A stretch of 60,317 nt of DNA from Lachnospiraceae bacterium (GTDB lineage: Bacteria; Bacillota; Clostridia; Lachnospirales; Lachnospiraceae), in NCBI GenBank assembly GCA_017540605.1, contig JAFYAS010000037.1:1-60317 (forward strand), in the 5' to 3' direction. The notes under the pieces were generated by a model. The model did not search any database and was not told the origin of the DNA. It saw only the letters and a list, made by a program, of their open reading frames with translations. Positions 7,220-16,575 of this stretch are shown piece after piece (the stretch's first letter is position 1; each line of letters opens with the position of its first letter). Made by a program: the position numbers and the translations under genes.

Positions 7220-7861
7220 CTAGTACTTTTTCTTGTTATATCTCTTAAGCTCAACAATGATATGTCTGTTGGGTTCATCTCCCTCACTTCTTGTAGTAAC
7301 ATATCTGTCATTCTGAAGTGCTGAATGAATGATCCTTCTCTCATAGGGATTCATGGGCTCAAGTGACATAGGCTTTCTATAACGCTTAACCTTGATCGCA
7401 ATATTCTTTGCGAGCTGCTCAAGAGTCTCCTTACGTCTTGCGCGATAGTTCTCTGTATCGAGCTTAACTCTGATGTACTCAGTACTCTCCTTATTTACAT
7501 AGAGGCTTATAAGATACTGAAGCGCATCAAGTGTCTGACCACGCTTACCGATCAGGATACCCATCTCAGGACCTGAAAGGTCAATATCCATTGTTCTATC
7601 CTCTTCGTTGTATTTAAGGTCGATCTCTGTGTCTATATTCATAGCTCCGAAAAGAGCATTCATATAAATCTTTGTCTTATCGATAAGGGTCTCCTTCTTC
7701 TTCGCCTTGATCACTGCGGGTTTCTTATTGAATCCGAGAAAACCAGCGCTTCCCTCATCGACTACATGATATTCAAGCTCTTCAGTAGTGATCTTGAATT
7801 CCTGTAATGCGGCGCTTACTGCCTCTTCGACAGTCTTGCCGGAAAACTCCTTAAATTCCAT
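7220..7861 (-). CDS. jag: Jag/KhpB RNA-binding protein
   Basis: This 213-residue protein has the full Jag architecture. The Jag-N domain (residues 1-50) contains the GFLGFNKKPAV motif. A KH domain (about 75-145) carries the GILIGKRGQTLDALQ loop. An R3H domain (about 150-213) contains NPYERRIIHSAL and RHIIV. KhpB partners with KhpA to bind RNAs and affects cell division and envelope genes in Firmicutes. It lies 23 nt downstream of yidC in the conserved leftward origin cluster. The mnmE-mnmG genes that commonly follow are absent; the agr accessory region takes their place. Confidence 0.96.
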   Translation of the reverse strand: MEFKEFSGKTVEEAVSAALQEFKITTEELEYHVVDEGSAGFLGFNKKPAVIKAKKKETLIDKTKIYMNALFGAMNIDTEIDLKYNEEDRTMDIDLSGPEMGILIGKRGQTLDALQYLISLYVNKESTEYIRVKLDTENYRARRKETLEQLAKNIAIKVKRYRKPMSLEPMNPYERRIIHSALQNDRYVTTRSEGDEPNRHIIVELKRYNKKKY

Positions 7862-7884
7862 AAGGTTTTACTCCTTTATTCTTT

Positions 7885-9156
7885 CTACTTTTTGTCATCA
7901 TAATTTAACATGATGTTTGCTTTTGAAGCCATACTTCCGGATTTGTATTTCTTGCCGGAACTGTCTACACTCTTTGCCTTGGATGCATCATAGCTCTTTA
8001 GGTTTTTACCGGAAACCTTTTGACTCATCTGAGCCTGAGCCTCTTCTGCACCACCCTGAGCTTCAAGCATCTTTTCCATAAAGGATTTCTTTCTCTGACC
8101 GCCGTTCTTTTTCTTTGCCTTTTCTACTCTCTTCTCAATAACCTTGTCCATATCCACAATATGGTCATAATAGTATATAAGACCAAGCTGTATAAGGAAT
8201 GAGATAAATGAATTGAGTGCCCAGTAAATACCGATACCTATAGGAAACAGGATACACATAAAGAATGACATGATAGGCATGAACATCATGGTCTTCATCA
8301 TGCTGTTGGCCATATCATTTTCCGTACCCTGATTCTTCTTGGTCTGTGCCATACTTACCTTCATGGAAAGCCACTGAAACAGTGTAGAGGCAATTGGAAT
8401 AACAAGAAGCGGAGTAAGTTTCCAACCTACAGGCTCCGAGATATTTATCCCGAAAGCAAAATCGTTGATACTGTTTATCTTGTCAATGTTCGCAGTAATA
8501 GCTGATATGATCTCTGAATTACCCTTTATGGTGTCCATACCCATAAATGAGTTCCAGTCGGTAGCCGAGAATTTATCAATGATGTCGATAATTCCATTGG
8601 TTTGATCCTTTGCTTTTTCAAGTGCATTTACAGCATACTTGGCATTGGAATTGATACCACTGTTGGCTTCAATAAATTTGGTGAATAATTCCTGATAATT
8701 CCTCATCCCTACTATCTTCTCAGCGATGGGCTGATAAAGAGATTTTACGGGATTTACATATGCGGCTATATTTCTTACCACATCATAGAATCCGAGGACG
8801 ATAGGAAATTGGATAAGTGATGGTCCGCAACCTGCTGACATGGATGTTCCATACTTTGCATAGAGATCATTCATCTCTGCCTGCTGCTTTCTCATGGATT
8901 CATTATCAGTCTTATTCTTGTACTTGTTCTGAATCTTCTTAAGTTCAGGCTGTATGATCTGGTTGATCTTGGTAGTTAGCTGCATCTTGAAGTTAAGAGG
9001 TAAAAGAATGATCTTAACTATAACCGTAAAGATTATGATACAGATACCTACATTGGCAACACCGTCAACAGCCAGGATGTTGTATATCAGTTCCATCAGC
9101 TTTCCGAAAAGCCATGAAAATGGAAATAATATACCTCCCTGCATTGTTAAAAGCAT
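7885..9156 (-). CDS. yidC: YidC/Oxa1-type membrane protein insertase
   Basis: YidC inserts and folds membrane proteins, alone or with SecYEG. The 423-residue product has the expected hydrophobic segments: one near the N-terminus, one at about 35-60 (IIIFTVIVKIILLPLNF), one after the SAGCGPSLIQFPIVLGFYDVV stretch and two or three toward residues 240-340. It ends in a basic tail rich in Lys. A periplasmic-side insertion (about 140-230) is longer than in short Gram-positive YidC. The start at 9156 is chosen for the AAGGAGGAG ribosome site four nt upstream; a start further upstream would overlap yidD. Confidence 0.95.
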   Translation of the reverse strand: MLLTMQGGILFPFSWLFGKLMELIYNILAVDGVANVGICIIIFTVIVKIILLPLNFKMQLTTKINQIIQPELKKIQNKYKNKTDNESMRKQQAEMNDLYAKYGTSMSAGCGPSLIQFPIVLGFYDVVRNIAAYVNPVKSLYQPIAEKIVGMRNYQELFTKFIEANSGINSNAKYAVNALEKAKDQTNGIIDIIDKFSATDWNSFMGMDTIKGNSEIISAITANIDKINSINDFAFGINISEPVGWKLTPLLVIPIASTLFQWLSMKVSMAQTKKNQGTENDMANSMMKTMMFMPIMSFFMCILFPIGIGIYWALNSFISFLIQLGLIYYYDHIVDMDKVIEKRVEKAKKKNGGQRKKSFMEKMLEAQGGAEEAQAQMSQKVSGKNLKSYDASKAKSVDSSGKKYKSGSMASKANIMLNYDDKK

Positions 9157-9166
9157 ACGCTCCTCC

Positions 9167-9376
9167 TTAAGGTACGGGATCATACCCGCCCTTACTGAAT
9201 GGATTGCAACGTAATATTCTCCAAAAAGCAAGCAACCCGCCCTTTATTGCTCCATATTTTTCTATAGCCTCTATGGCATAATTGGAACAGGTAGGATAAT
9301 ACTTACACGAGCTTGGTGTGTAAGCGGAAATATTTCTCTGATAAAATCTGATGATACCAATAAATATATTTCTCAT
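9167..9376 (-). CDS. yidD: YidD membrane insertion efficiency factor
   Basis: This 69-residue protein matches the YidD family: N-terminal amphipathic segment ([16 protein letters not shown]), [11 protein letters not shown] with the conserved cysteines, [10 protein letters not shown], and the C-terminal [14 protein letters not shown]. YidD assists YidC-dependent insertion. The start at 9376 fits family length and follows AGGTGGAG; a longer frame reaching 9448 would add 24 atypical residues overlapping rnpA. It sits 10 bp upstream of yidC. Confidence 0.95.
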   Translation of the reverse strand: MRNIFIGIIRFYQRNISAYTPSSCKYYPTCSNYAIEAIEKYGAIKGGLLAFWRILRCNPFSKGGYDPVP

Positions 9377-9437
9377 GGCAAAATATCTCCACCTGACTTC
9401 AATAATAAAATGACCACGACGCCCTGAACTCGAAGGC

Positions 9438-9773
9438 TTATTTGTCAATTCCGTGAAGTCCTATCAAATGTAAAAAAGCACTTTCTATCTCACCAAAGCT
9501 TCTATCCTTTGCAAATGGTCTGGCAACCACAACGATATCATAACCGTCCTTAAGCTTATCCTTGTTGAGTCTAAAGCTTTCTCTTATCAGTCTCACAGTC
9601 CTGTGTCTTACAACACTGTTGCCTACCTTTTTACTTACGGATATTCCAAGTCTTACGGACTCTTTTTCATTTGGGCATACATACATCACCAAAAGCTTGT
9701 TGGCAAATGAACACTTTTTTCTGTATACCCTTGAAAACTCTCTGCTATTTTTTAAGGATAAAATATTCTTCAT
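9438..9773 (-). CDS. rnpA: Ribonuclease P protein component
   Basis: This 111-residue basic protein is the protein subunit that helps the RNase P RNA mature tRNA 5' ends. It shows the N-terminal [13 protein letters not shown] and the RNR-type motif region [19 protein letters not shown], followed by DIVVVARP. Its place between rpmH and yidD is the usual one. Length and start are typical. Confidence 0.97.
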   Translation of the reverse strand: MKNILSLKNSREFSRVYRKKCSFANKLLVMYVCPNEKESVRLGISVSKKVGNSVVRHRTVRLIRESFRLNKDKLKDGYDIVVVARPFAKDRSFGEIESAFLHLIGLHGIDK

Positions 9774-9797
9774 TGCGAACCCGTTTTGTCTGGCAAA

Positions 9798-9932
9798 TTA
9801 AGCAGAAATTCTCTTTCTTCCCTTTGCTCTTCTGGAAGCAAGAACCTTTCTTCCGTTAGCTGTAAGCATCCTCTTTCTGAAACCATGAACCTTCTTTCTT
9901 GATCTCTTCTTGGGCTGGAATGTCATCTTCAT
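9798..9932 (-). CDS. rpmH: 50S ribosomal protein L34
   Basis: This 44-residue protein reads [18 protein letters not shown] and later [18 protein letters not shown], ending KRISA, the signature of L34. The ribosome site AAGGAGG lies 8 nt before the ATG. It is the first gene of the leftward rpmH-rnpA-yidD-yidC-jag operon, divergent from dnaA across the origin. Confidence 0.98.
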   Translation of the reverse strand: MKMTFQPKKRSRKKVHGFRKRMLTANGRKVLASRRAKGRKRISA

Positions 9933-10042
9933 GATAATATCCTCCTTTCTTAAAATTGATATTTGATAATGCTATCTGTTTTCAGACGCACTAACATACA
10001 GCATTATAATGAAGAATTCTTTTCAAGTCAACCCCTAATTAT

Positions 10043-10199
10043 TGTGAAAAACCCTTGTTTTTTCAGTATTTTTCCACAATCTGTGTATAATTTTGTGGAA
10101 AACTCGGAAAATATGGTGAATTTTCCACAGTCAACACCCTAAAAAGCTATATAAATCAAATATCGAAGATGTTCATAGTATTTTTACACCATATCCACA
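10043..10199. other. oriC part 1: DnaA-box cluster upstream of dnaA
   Basis: The 375-bp gap between rpmH and dnaA holds six 9-mers close to the DnaA box TTATNCACA in both orientations: TGTGAAAAA (10043), TTTTCCACA (10070), TGTGTATAA (10082, an exact match), TGTGGAAAA (10094), TTTTCCACA (10121) and ATATCCACA (10191). The gap also contains long A/T tracts. By position and content this is the upstream half of a bipartite Firmicute origin. It may also serve dnaA autoregulation. Confidence 0.85.
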
Positions 10200-10307
10200 A
10201 TGTATTAAAGACAAAAATGAGGGCTAAAAACCTTGAAAAAAACACAAAAAAATAGTACAATAATGAAGATTGCGAGTTTATTTTTTTAAGAGGTTTTATG
10301 ATATTTT

Positions 10308-11666
10308 ATGAAAGAAGAAATTGAGAAGAGATGGGACGAGATACTTAATTATCTCGAAACAGAAAACGGAATATCGCGCATACTTATCGATACATGGATC
10401 AGACCACTAAAGATAAGTAAAGTCAAGGATAAAGATATTTATTTCATTATGGAGGAAACTTTTGGTCAAAGGGGTATCCAGTTCTTACAGAACAAGATGT
10501 ATGATCTGGATCTTTGCTCTGCCATTCAGGTTCTTTTCAATCTTACAGATTTTTATACTATCCATATCACATTAGAGGGTGAGGAGGACGACAACCCTTC
10601 TTCTACTGACAGCAATGTATATGATCAGTTGGTAGAAGCAAGTAATCTGAATCCTGACTATACTTTTGATACCTTTGTCATAGGTGACAACAACAAGCAT
10701 GCTCACGCTGTATGTACTGCAGTTGCTTCCGCTCCGGGCAAGGATTTCAATCCATTATTCTTATATGGTGGTCCCGGACTTGGAAAAACTCATCTTATAC
10801 AGTCAATAGCTCACTATATATTGAAGAATGATCCTACTAAGAAAGTACTGTATGTTTCAAGTACTACATTTACCAATGAGATCATAGAGGCTATCAGAAA
10901 ACAAAAAACCGAAGAATTCAGACAGCGCTATCAAAATATAGATGTACTTCTTATAGATGATATTCAGTTCATCATCAACAAGGAAAGTACTCAACAGGAA
11001 TTCTTCCATATATTCAATATATTGTACGAATCAAAAAAGCAGCTTATCATTACCTCGGACAGACCTCCGAAGGAACTTAAAAAGCTGGATGAAAGATATA
11101 TTTCCCGTTTTGAATGGGGAGGACCTATAGATATACATGCTCCCGAATATGAAACTCGTATGGCAATATTAACAAGCAAGGCTGAAAGGGACAATATCAA
11201 GAATATTCCTGTTGAAGTATTTGAATATATCGCAACCAATATTGTTTCAAATATCCGCGAGCTTGAGGGAGCACTTAAGAAAATCTCCTTCTATTCAAGA
11301 CTTGGAAATCAAAAGATCACAGTTGAGCTTGCTCAGGATATATTAAAGGATCTCGTATCCAATGAAATGAGCGGAACCATCACTCCTGAGCTTATCATCA
11401 GAACTGTTGCCGAACATAAGGGCATCACCTATGAGGATATCATTTCCTCAAAGAGAAATCAGGAGATTGCCGAGGCAAGACAGATATCTATGTATCTTTG
11501 CAGAAAGCTTACCGACCTGTCTCAGCAGGCTGTTGGTAATTGCTTTGGCGGACGAGATCACTCAACTGTCATCAACAGTGAAAAGAAGGTTAAGGATAAG
11601 ATATCTACAAGTCCTGCTTTTGCAAAGGATATAGATGTCATAACCAAAAAGATCAATCCCAATTGA
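10308..11666 (+). CDS. dnaA: Chromosomal replication initiator DnaA
   Basis: DnaA binds DnaA boxes, melts the origin and helps load the helicase. The 452-residue protein has domain I (about 1-85), a short linker, the AAA+ domain with Walker A GGPGLGKTHL and Walker B VLLIDDIQF plus sensor RYISRFEWG, and domain IV with the DNA-binding signature GGRDHSTVI. The start at 10308 is preceded only by a weak AAGAGG, common for dnaA. It is flanked by DnaA-box clusters on both sides. Confidence 0.98.
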   Translation: MKEEIEKRWDEILNYLETENGISRILIDTWIRPLKISKVKDKDIYFIMEETFGQRGIQFLQNKMYDLDLCSAIQVLFNLTDFYTIHITLEGEEDDNPSSTDSNVYDQLVEASNLNPDYTFDTFVIGDNNKHAHAVCTAVASAPGKDFNPLFLYGGPGLGKTHLIQSIAHYILKNDPTKKVLYVSSTTFTNEIIEAIRKQKTEEFRQRYQNIDVLLIDDIQFIINKESTQQEFFHIFNILYESKKQLIITSDRPPKELKKLDERYISRFEWGGPIDIHAPEYETRMAILTSKAERDNIKNIPVEVFEYIATNIVSNIRELEGALKKISFYSRLGNQKITVELAQDILKDLVSNEMSGTITPELIIRTVAEHKGITYEDIISSKRNQEIAEARQISMYLCRKLTDLSQQAVGNCFGGRDHSTVINSEKKVKDKISTSPAFAKDIDVITKKINPN

Positions 11667-11667
11667 T

Positions 11668-11709
11668 TGTGGATAAGATGTTATTATGTACTTTTAAAGC
11701 TGTGGATAG
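11668..11709 (+). other. DnaA boxes directly after dnaA
   Basis: TGTGGATAA (11668-11676) is a perfect reverse-orientation DnaA box straddling the end of dnaA, and TGTGGATAG (11701-11709) is a one-mismatch box. They begin the 272-bp dnaA-dnaN gap. Confidence 0.85.
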
Positions 11710-11835
11710 TTATTTTCAGATAATTTATGCTATTTTCGCACTTGTTTATAAGAGTGTATTTAGACACAGGATGAATCTGTTTGATAACATAGTTTTAAAA
11801 TGCACAAGTCGGCTAAATATAAGGATCATCTTACC

Positions 11836-11899
11836 TTTTTCACATTTTGCCGACCCCTACTACTACTACTACTAAATAATATATTATTTATATAAGCTT
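11836..11899 (+). other. oriC part 2: DnaA box, six DnaA-trios and AT-rich unwinding stretch
   Basis: A relaxed DnaA box TTTTTCACA (11836-11844) is followed by a short GC-containing spacer, then six uninterrupted CTA triplets (11857-11874), then an almost pure A/T run (11875-11896). This order of box, spacer, trinucleotide repeats and AT-rich DNA is the basal unwinding arrangement known from Bacillus, where DnaA assembles on the trios and opens the duplex. It marks the likely strand-opening point. Confidence 0.85.
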
Positions 11900-11938
11900 A
11901 GAAACTGACATTTCGTCGGAAGGGAGACTTTTTAACAA

Positions 11939-13051
11939 ATGAAGTTCACATGTTCAAAAAACAATCTGTCACAGGCAGTAAGCATCGCTCTAAAGGCTGT
12001 ATCACCCAAAACGCCCTCTCCTATTCTTGAGTGTATCATGATAGAAGCAATGGGTAATGATATTAAATTAACATCCAATGATACAGAGCTTGGTATAGAA
12101 ACCTTTATAGATGGTACTGTCCTTACTCCGGGTAAGATAGCTGTTGATGCCAAATTCTTTTCAGATATCATTAGAAAGCTTCCTGAAAGTGATGTGGATA
12201 TAGAGACCGACGAAAATAATACTATACATATCAGATGTGAAAAAGCACAATACGATATTCCCGGAAAGTCCGGTGATGATTTTGTTTTTCTTCCACAGAT
12301 CGAGCCTTCAAATGTGATCGAGCTTTCTCAATATACCCTTAGAGAAACCATTAGGCAGACTATTTTCTCTACCTCTGACAATGAAAGCAATAAGCTTATG
12401 TCAGGAGAGCTTTTTGAGATCACCGGCAATCATTTAAAGGTTGTTTCTCTTGATGGACACAGAATTTCTATAAGAAGCGTAGAGCTTAAGGATTCATACA
12501 ACAGCATAAAGGTGGTTGTTCCCGGTAAGACACTCAATGAGATAAGCAAGATCATATCAGGTGGAATAGAGGATATGATGAGAGTTGGTTTTGCCAACAA
12601 TCATATTTCCTTTGAATTTGACAGAACCAAAGTTATATCAAGACTTTTAGATGGTGAGTATTATAAGGTTAGTCAGATGATCAGCAATGATTATTCGACA
12701 AAGGTAACCATCAACAGAAAAGATCTTTATGATTGTATAGACAGAGCTACTCTTCTTATCAGAGAATCTGATAAAAAGCCCGTAGTTATAAATATTTCCA
12801 ATTCATCATTTGAGCTTAAGATCAATTCATCATTTGGTAAGATGGATGAGGATATTGATATAAGCAAGGAAGGAAATGACCTTTTAATAGGCTTCAATCC
12901 CAAGTTTTTGCTTGATGCACTTCGTGCCATTGATGATGAGACGATTCATATATATCTCATGGGTCCTACATCTCCCTGTGTGATAAAGGATGATCTTGGT
13001 TCATTCATTTACCTGATACTTCCGGTAAATATCAATGCTGCTAACAGATAG
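11939..13051 (+). CDS. dnaN: DNA polymerase III beta subunit (sliding clamp)
   Basis: This 370-residue protein has the three-domain clamp fold layout; recognisable stretches are KTPSPILECIMIEA, VVSLDGHRISIRS and the C-terminal YLILPVNI. It tethers polymerase and repair proteins to DNA. The length is normal. It follows dnaA and the origin unwinding region and precedes an S4-domain protein and recF, the standard Firmicute order. Confidence 0.97.
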   Translation: MKFTCSKNNLSQAVSIALKAVSPKTPSPILECIMIEAMGNDIKLTSNDTELGIETFIDGTVLTPGKIAVDAKFFSDIIRKLPESDVDIETDENNTIHIRCEKAQYDIPGKSGDDFVFLPQIEPSNVIELSQYTLRETIRQTIFSTSDNESNKLMSGELFEITGNHLKVVSLDGHRISIRSVELKDSYNSIKVVVPGKTLNEISKIISGGIEDMMRVGFANNHISFEFDRTKVISRLLDGEYYKVSQMISNDYSTKVTINRKDLYDCIDRATLLIRESDKKPVVINISNSSFELKINSSFGKMDEDIDISKEGNDLLIGFNPKFLLDALRAIDDETIHIYLMGPTSPCVIKDDLGSFIYLILPVNINAANR

Positions 13052-13059
13052 GTGAGATT

Positions 13060-13272
13060 ATGGTTATACATTTGAGAGAAGATTTTATAAAGCTTGGTCA
13101 GGCACTTAAGGCGGCCGGTCTGGTTGATTCCGGTGTGACGGCAAAGATAGTCATACAGGATGGTGAAGTCAAGGTCAATGGTGAGGTTGATACCAGAAGA
13201 GGTAGAAAGCTTTATGAGGGAGACAAGGTTGAATTTGACGGTGAATTGATAGAAATTGCCGCAAAGGAATAA
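13060..13272 (+). CDS. yaaA: S4-domain RNA-binding protein (YaaA/RlbA type)
   Basis: This 70-residue protein consists almost wholly of one S4 domain (FIKLGQALKAAGLVDSG, then GEVKVNGEVDTRRGRKL and GDKVEF). The same small gene sits between dnaN and recF in Bacillus and relatives and is linked to ribosome assembly. The stop is 1 nt before the recF start, so the two are translationally coupled. Confidence 0.93.
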   Translation: MVIHLREDFIKLGQALKAAGLVDSGVTAKIVIQDGEVKVNGEVDTRRGRKLYEGDKVEFDGELIEIAAKE

Positions 13273-13273
13273 T

Positions 13274-14356
13274 ATGTATGTCAGATCTTTAAAACTTAAA
13301 AATTACAGGAATTACGACAAGCTTCATATACATTTTGATAAAGGGACTACTATCCTTTATGGTGATAATGCTCAGGGTAAGACAAATGTGCTTGAATCTG
13401 TTTATCTGGCTGTTACTACCAAGTCACATAGAGGCAGTAAGGATAAGGAGATCATTCAATTTGGCGAGAATGAAGCTCATGTAAGGCTGAAGGTTGTAAA
13501 GCATGATGTGGAGCATCGTATAGATATGCATCTACGTGGCCTTAAGAGCAAGGGCATTGCAGTTGATGGCATCCCCATAAAAAGAAGCTCGGAGCTACTT
13601 GGAATATGCAATGTTGTTTTCTTTTCTCCTGAGGATCTTTCACTTATCAAGGATTCACCCTCAGACAGAAGAAGATTTATGAATATGGAGCTATGTCAGC
13701 TTGATAAGATATATTGCAGTGATTATGTCAATTATAACAATGTACTTAATCAGCGTAATTCCCTGCTTAAACAGATATATTTTAGGCCTGATTTAAATGA
13801 TACTCTTGATATTTGGGATGAACAGCTTATTGATCATGGAAGGCGACTTATAAAGTCGAGACGGGAATTCGTCGAGATGATGAATGATATCATGAGAGAT
13901 ATTCATTTGAGACTTTCCGGTGGAAAAGAGAATGTAAGAATAGATTATGTGATGAATACTACCGAAGAAGGCTTTGCAGACGAGCTTAGGGCAAAGAGGG
14001 ATAAGGATCTCAAATATCAGACAACACAGGTAGGCCCTCACAGAGATGATCTAGCTTTTTTTATAAATGATATAGATGTAAAAAGCTATGGCTCACAGGG
14101 TCAGCAAAGAACAACTGCTCTATCCCTTAAGTTGTCAGAGATAAGGCTTGTGAGAGAGATGATGAGAGAGAATCCCATACTCTTACTTGATGATGTGATG
14201 AGCGAGCTTGATTCCAACAGAAGAGAATATCTTCTTGATTCCATCAAGGATATTCAGACTATTGTGACCTGTACAGGTTATGATGATTTTATAAACAGAC
14301 GAATGAAGATAGATAATATCTACAGGGTTGAAAATGGCGCTATAATGGCAAAATAG
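13274..14356 (+). CDS. recF: DNA replication and repair protein RecF
   Basis: RecF helps load RecA at single-strand gaps. The 360-residue SMC-like ATPase shows Walker A YGDNAQGKTNVLE near the N-terminus, a signature region SYGSQGQQRTTALSLKL, and Walker B ILLLDDVMSELD. The start ATG at 13274 (MYVRSLKL) is chosen over an in-frame TTG 18 nt upstream because it matches the family N-terminus; its ribosome site AAAGGA lies in the last codons of the S4 gene. Confidence 0.96.
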   Translation: MYVRSLKLKNYRNYDKLHIHFDKGTTILYGDNAQGKTNVLESVYLAVTTKSHRGSKDKEIIQFGENEAHVRLKVVKHDVEHRIDMHLRGLKSKGIAVDGIPIKRSSELLGICNVVFFSPEDLSLIKDSPSDRRRFMNMELCQLDKIYCSDYVNYNNVLNQRNSLLKQIYFRPDLNDTLDIWDEQLIDHGRRLIKSRREFVEMMNDIMRDIHLRLSGGKENVRIDYVMNTTEEGFADELRAKRDKDLKYQTTQVGPHRDDLAFFINDIDVKSYGSQGQQRTTALSLKLSEIRLVREMMRENPILLLDDVMSELDSNRREYLLDSIKDIQTIVTCTGYDDFINRRMKIDNIYRVENGAIMAK

Positions 14357-14390
14357 CTCTGAACACTTACGTTGCATTTAGGAGGACAAA

Positions 14391-16319
14391 ATGTCAGATA
14401 CAGAAAAGATCACGAATGAATACGGAGGAGACCAGATACAGATACTTGAAGGTCTTGAAGCGGTAAGAAAAAGACCCGGTATGTATATCGGAAGCACCTC
14501 TGAGAGAGGACTTCATCATCTTGTATATGAGATCGTTGACAATTCCGTAGATGAAGCTTTGGCAGGCTTTTGTACGGAGATTCAGGTTTTTATCAATCCC
14601 GACAATACCATAACAGTTATAGATAACGGACGAGGTATTCCCGTTGATATCAACCACAAGGCAGGTCTTCCTGCAGTTGAGGTTGTATTTACCGTGCTTC
14701 ATGCGGGCGGTAAGTTCGGCGGTGGCGGATATAAGGTATCAGGCGGTCTCCACGGTGTTGGTGCCTCTGTTGTCAATGCCCTTTCGGACTGGCTGGAGGT
14801 AGAGGTTGCTAGAGATGGCAAGCTCTATACCCAAAGATATGAAAGAGGAAAGGTTATGTTTCCTCTAAAGGAGATAGGTGCCTGTGATCACCGCGGAACC
14901 AAGGTAACCTTCAAGCCCGATGCAAGTATTTTTGATACGACTGTATTCAATTTTGATACATTAAAGACAAGACTTCGAGAGATCGCATTTCTTACCAAGG
15001 GACTTAAGATCACATTGACCGACCTTCGCGGTGAGAAGGAAGAATCAAGAGAATTCCACTATGAAGGCGGTATCAAGGAATTCGTTCAATATATCAACCG
15101 TCACAAGGATGCTTCCTACGAGGATATCATTTATTGTGAAGGTGAGAAGAATGGTGTACTTGTTGAGGTTGCTATGCAGCACAACGAATCATTTACCGAG
15201 GCCACCTATTCATTTGTTAACAACATCACAACTCCTGAGGGTGGTATGCATCTGACCGGCTTTAAGTCAGCTATCACCAAGGTATTCAATGACTATGCAA
15301 AAGAGAACAAGCTGGTGAAGGAGAACGAGGAAAGTCTTTCGGGAGATGATCTTCGTGAGGGACTTGCAGCCATCATCAGTATTAAGATAAGTGATCCTCA
15401 GTTTGAGGGTCAGACAAAGCAAAAGCTGGGTAATTCCGAGGCTCGTTCTGCTGTGGAAAGTGTTGTAACCGAACAGCTTACATATTTCCTTGAGCAGAAT
15501 CCAAAGGTAGCAAAGATCATAGTCAATAAAGCAGTTGTTGCCCAGAGAGCAAGGATCGCCGCAAGAAAGGCTAGAGATGTTGTAAGAAAGAACAACCTTA
15601 CAGAAGGTATGTCACTTCCCGGTAAGCTTGCAGATTGTTCCGACAAGGATCCCAAGAACTGTGAGATCTACATAGTCGAGGGAGATTCCGCAGGGGGTTC
15701 TGCAAAGACTGCAAGAAGCCGTGCAACACAGGCTATACTTCCTCTTCGTGGAAAGATACTGAATGTGGAGAAGGCCAGAGTTGACAAAATCCTTGGCAAT
15801 GCCGAGATCAGAGCCATGATCACTGCCTTTGGAACCGGTATTCACGAGAACTTTGATATCAGCAAGCTCCGTTATCACAAGATCATCATCATGACAGATG
15901 CCGACGTTGACGGTGCACATATAGCAACACTACTGCTTACCTTCTTCTATCGCTTTATGCCGGATCTTATCAGAGAGGGACATGTATATCTTGCACAGCC
16001 TCCCCTATACAAGATCGAGCGTAACAAGAAGATATGGTATGCATATAGCGATGAAGAGCGAGACAAGATCCTTGAAGAGATAGGACGCGATCAGAACAAC
16101 AAGCTGCAACGTTACAAGGGACTTGGTGAGATGGATGCAGATCAGCTTTGGGATACCACTATGGATCCTGAAAAGCGTGTGCTCCTTCAGGTGGCTATCG
16201 ATGGCGAATCCGAATCTGAGCTTGATCTTACCTTCAATACTCTCATGGGTGACAAGGTTGAGCCGCGACGCGAGTTTATAGAAGCCAATGCGAAGTATGT
16301 AAGAAATTTAGATATTTAA
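14391..16319 (+). CDS. gyrB: DNA gyrase subunit B
   Basis: This 642-residue ATPase subunit of gyrase has a GHKL ATPase domain ([35 protein letters not shown]), a transducer, a TOPRIM domain ([18 protein letters not shown]) and the C-terminal motif RYKGLGEM near PRREFIE. The ribosome site is AGGAGGACAAA. The 34-bp recF-gyrB gap contains a short copy of a dispersed repeat (14355-14371). Confidence 0.98.
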   Translation: MSDTEKITNEYGGDQIQILEGLEAVRKRPGMYIGSTSERGLHHLVYEIVDNSVDEALAGFCTEIQVFINPDNTITVIDNGRGIPVDINHKAGLPAVEVVFTVLHAGGKFGGGGYKVSGGLHGVGASVVNALSDWLEVEVARDGKLYTQRYERGKVMFPLKEIGACDHRGTKVTFKPDASIFDTTVFNFDTLKTRLREIAFLTKGLKITLTDLRGEKEESREFHYEGGIKEFVQYINRHKDASYEDIIYCEGEKNGVLVEVAMQHNESFTEATYSFVNNITTPEGGMHLTGFKSAITKVFNDYAKENKLVKENEESLSGDDLREGLAAIISIKISDPQFEGQTKQKLGNSEARSAVESVVTEQLTYFLEQNPKVAKIIVNKAVVAQRARIAARKARDVVRKNNLTEGMSLPGKLADCSDKDPKNCEIYIVEGDSAGGSAKTARSRATQAILPLRGKILNVEKARVDKILGNAEIRAMITAFGTGIHENFDISKLRYHKIIIMTDADVDGAHIATLLLTFFYRFMPDLIREGHVYLAQPPLYKIERNKKIWYAYSDEERDKILEEIGRDQNNKLQRYKGLGEMDADQLWDTTMDPEKRVLLQVAIDGESESELDLTFNTLMGDKVEPRREFIEANAKYVRNLDI

Positions 16320-16342
16320 GTTTTAATACAAAGAATTAGCGA

Positions 16343-16542
16343 CTTGAAGTTATACAAAAGAATCGAGGACTATCATTTTACGCCGGTACTGGAGCAGAGA
16401 ACTTAGCGAAAACGAGCCAGAGGCGATGTTTAAGCTTAGTCGTAGCCCGATCGGCGCCCTTAGCGAACGAAAGTGAGCTTAGTAGCCGACTAGCGACTGA
16501 TTTCAGTGGGAACGATGTCCGAGATTTTTGTATGACTTCAAG
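16343..16542. repeat. 200-bp inverted-repeat-bounded element between gyrB and gyrA
   Basis: The outer arms at 16343-16374 and 16514-16542 are imperfect inverted copies (CTTGAAGTTATACAAAA against CTTGAAGTCATACAAAA, then ATC-GGAC-ATC in both). The interior is rich in the word TTAGCG and its variants and in G/C relative to neighbours, and has no open reading frame of note. It has MITE-like or structured-repeat geometry. Host promoter or processing roles are possible because it separates two co-directional gyrase genes. Confidence 0.7.
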
Positions 16543-16575
16543 GAGCGGATGTATATCACACATATAGGAGAAAAT

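Noticed and set aside
9377..9448. Longer YidD starting inside rnpA
   Set aside because: The 24 added residues do not match YidD, and the internal ATG has a good ribosome site.
11857..11874. CTA repeats as a random microsatellite
   Set aside because: Their position after a DnaA box and before an AT-rich stretch in the dnaA-dnaN gap fits a DnaA-trio too well.
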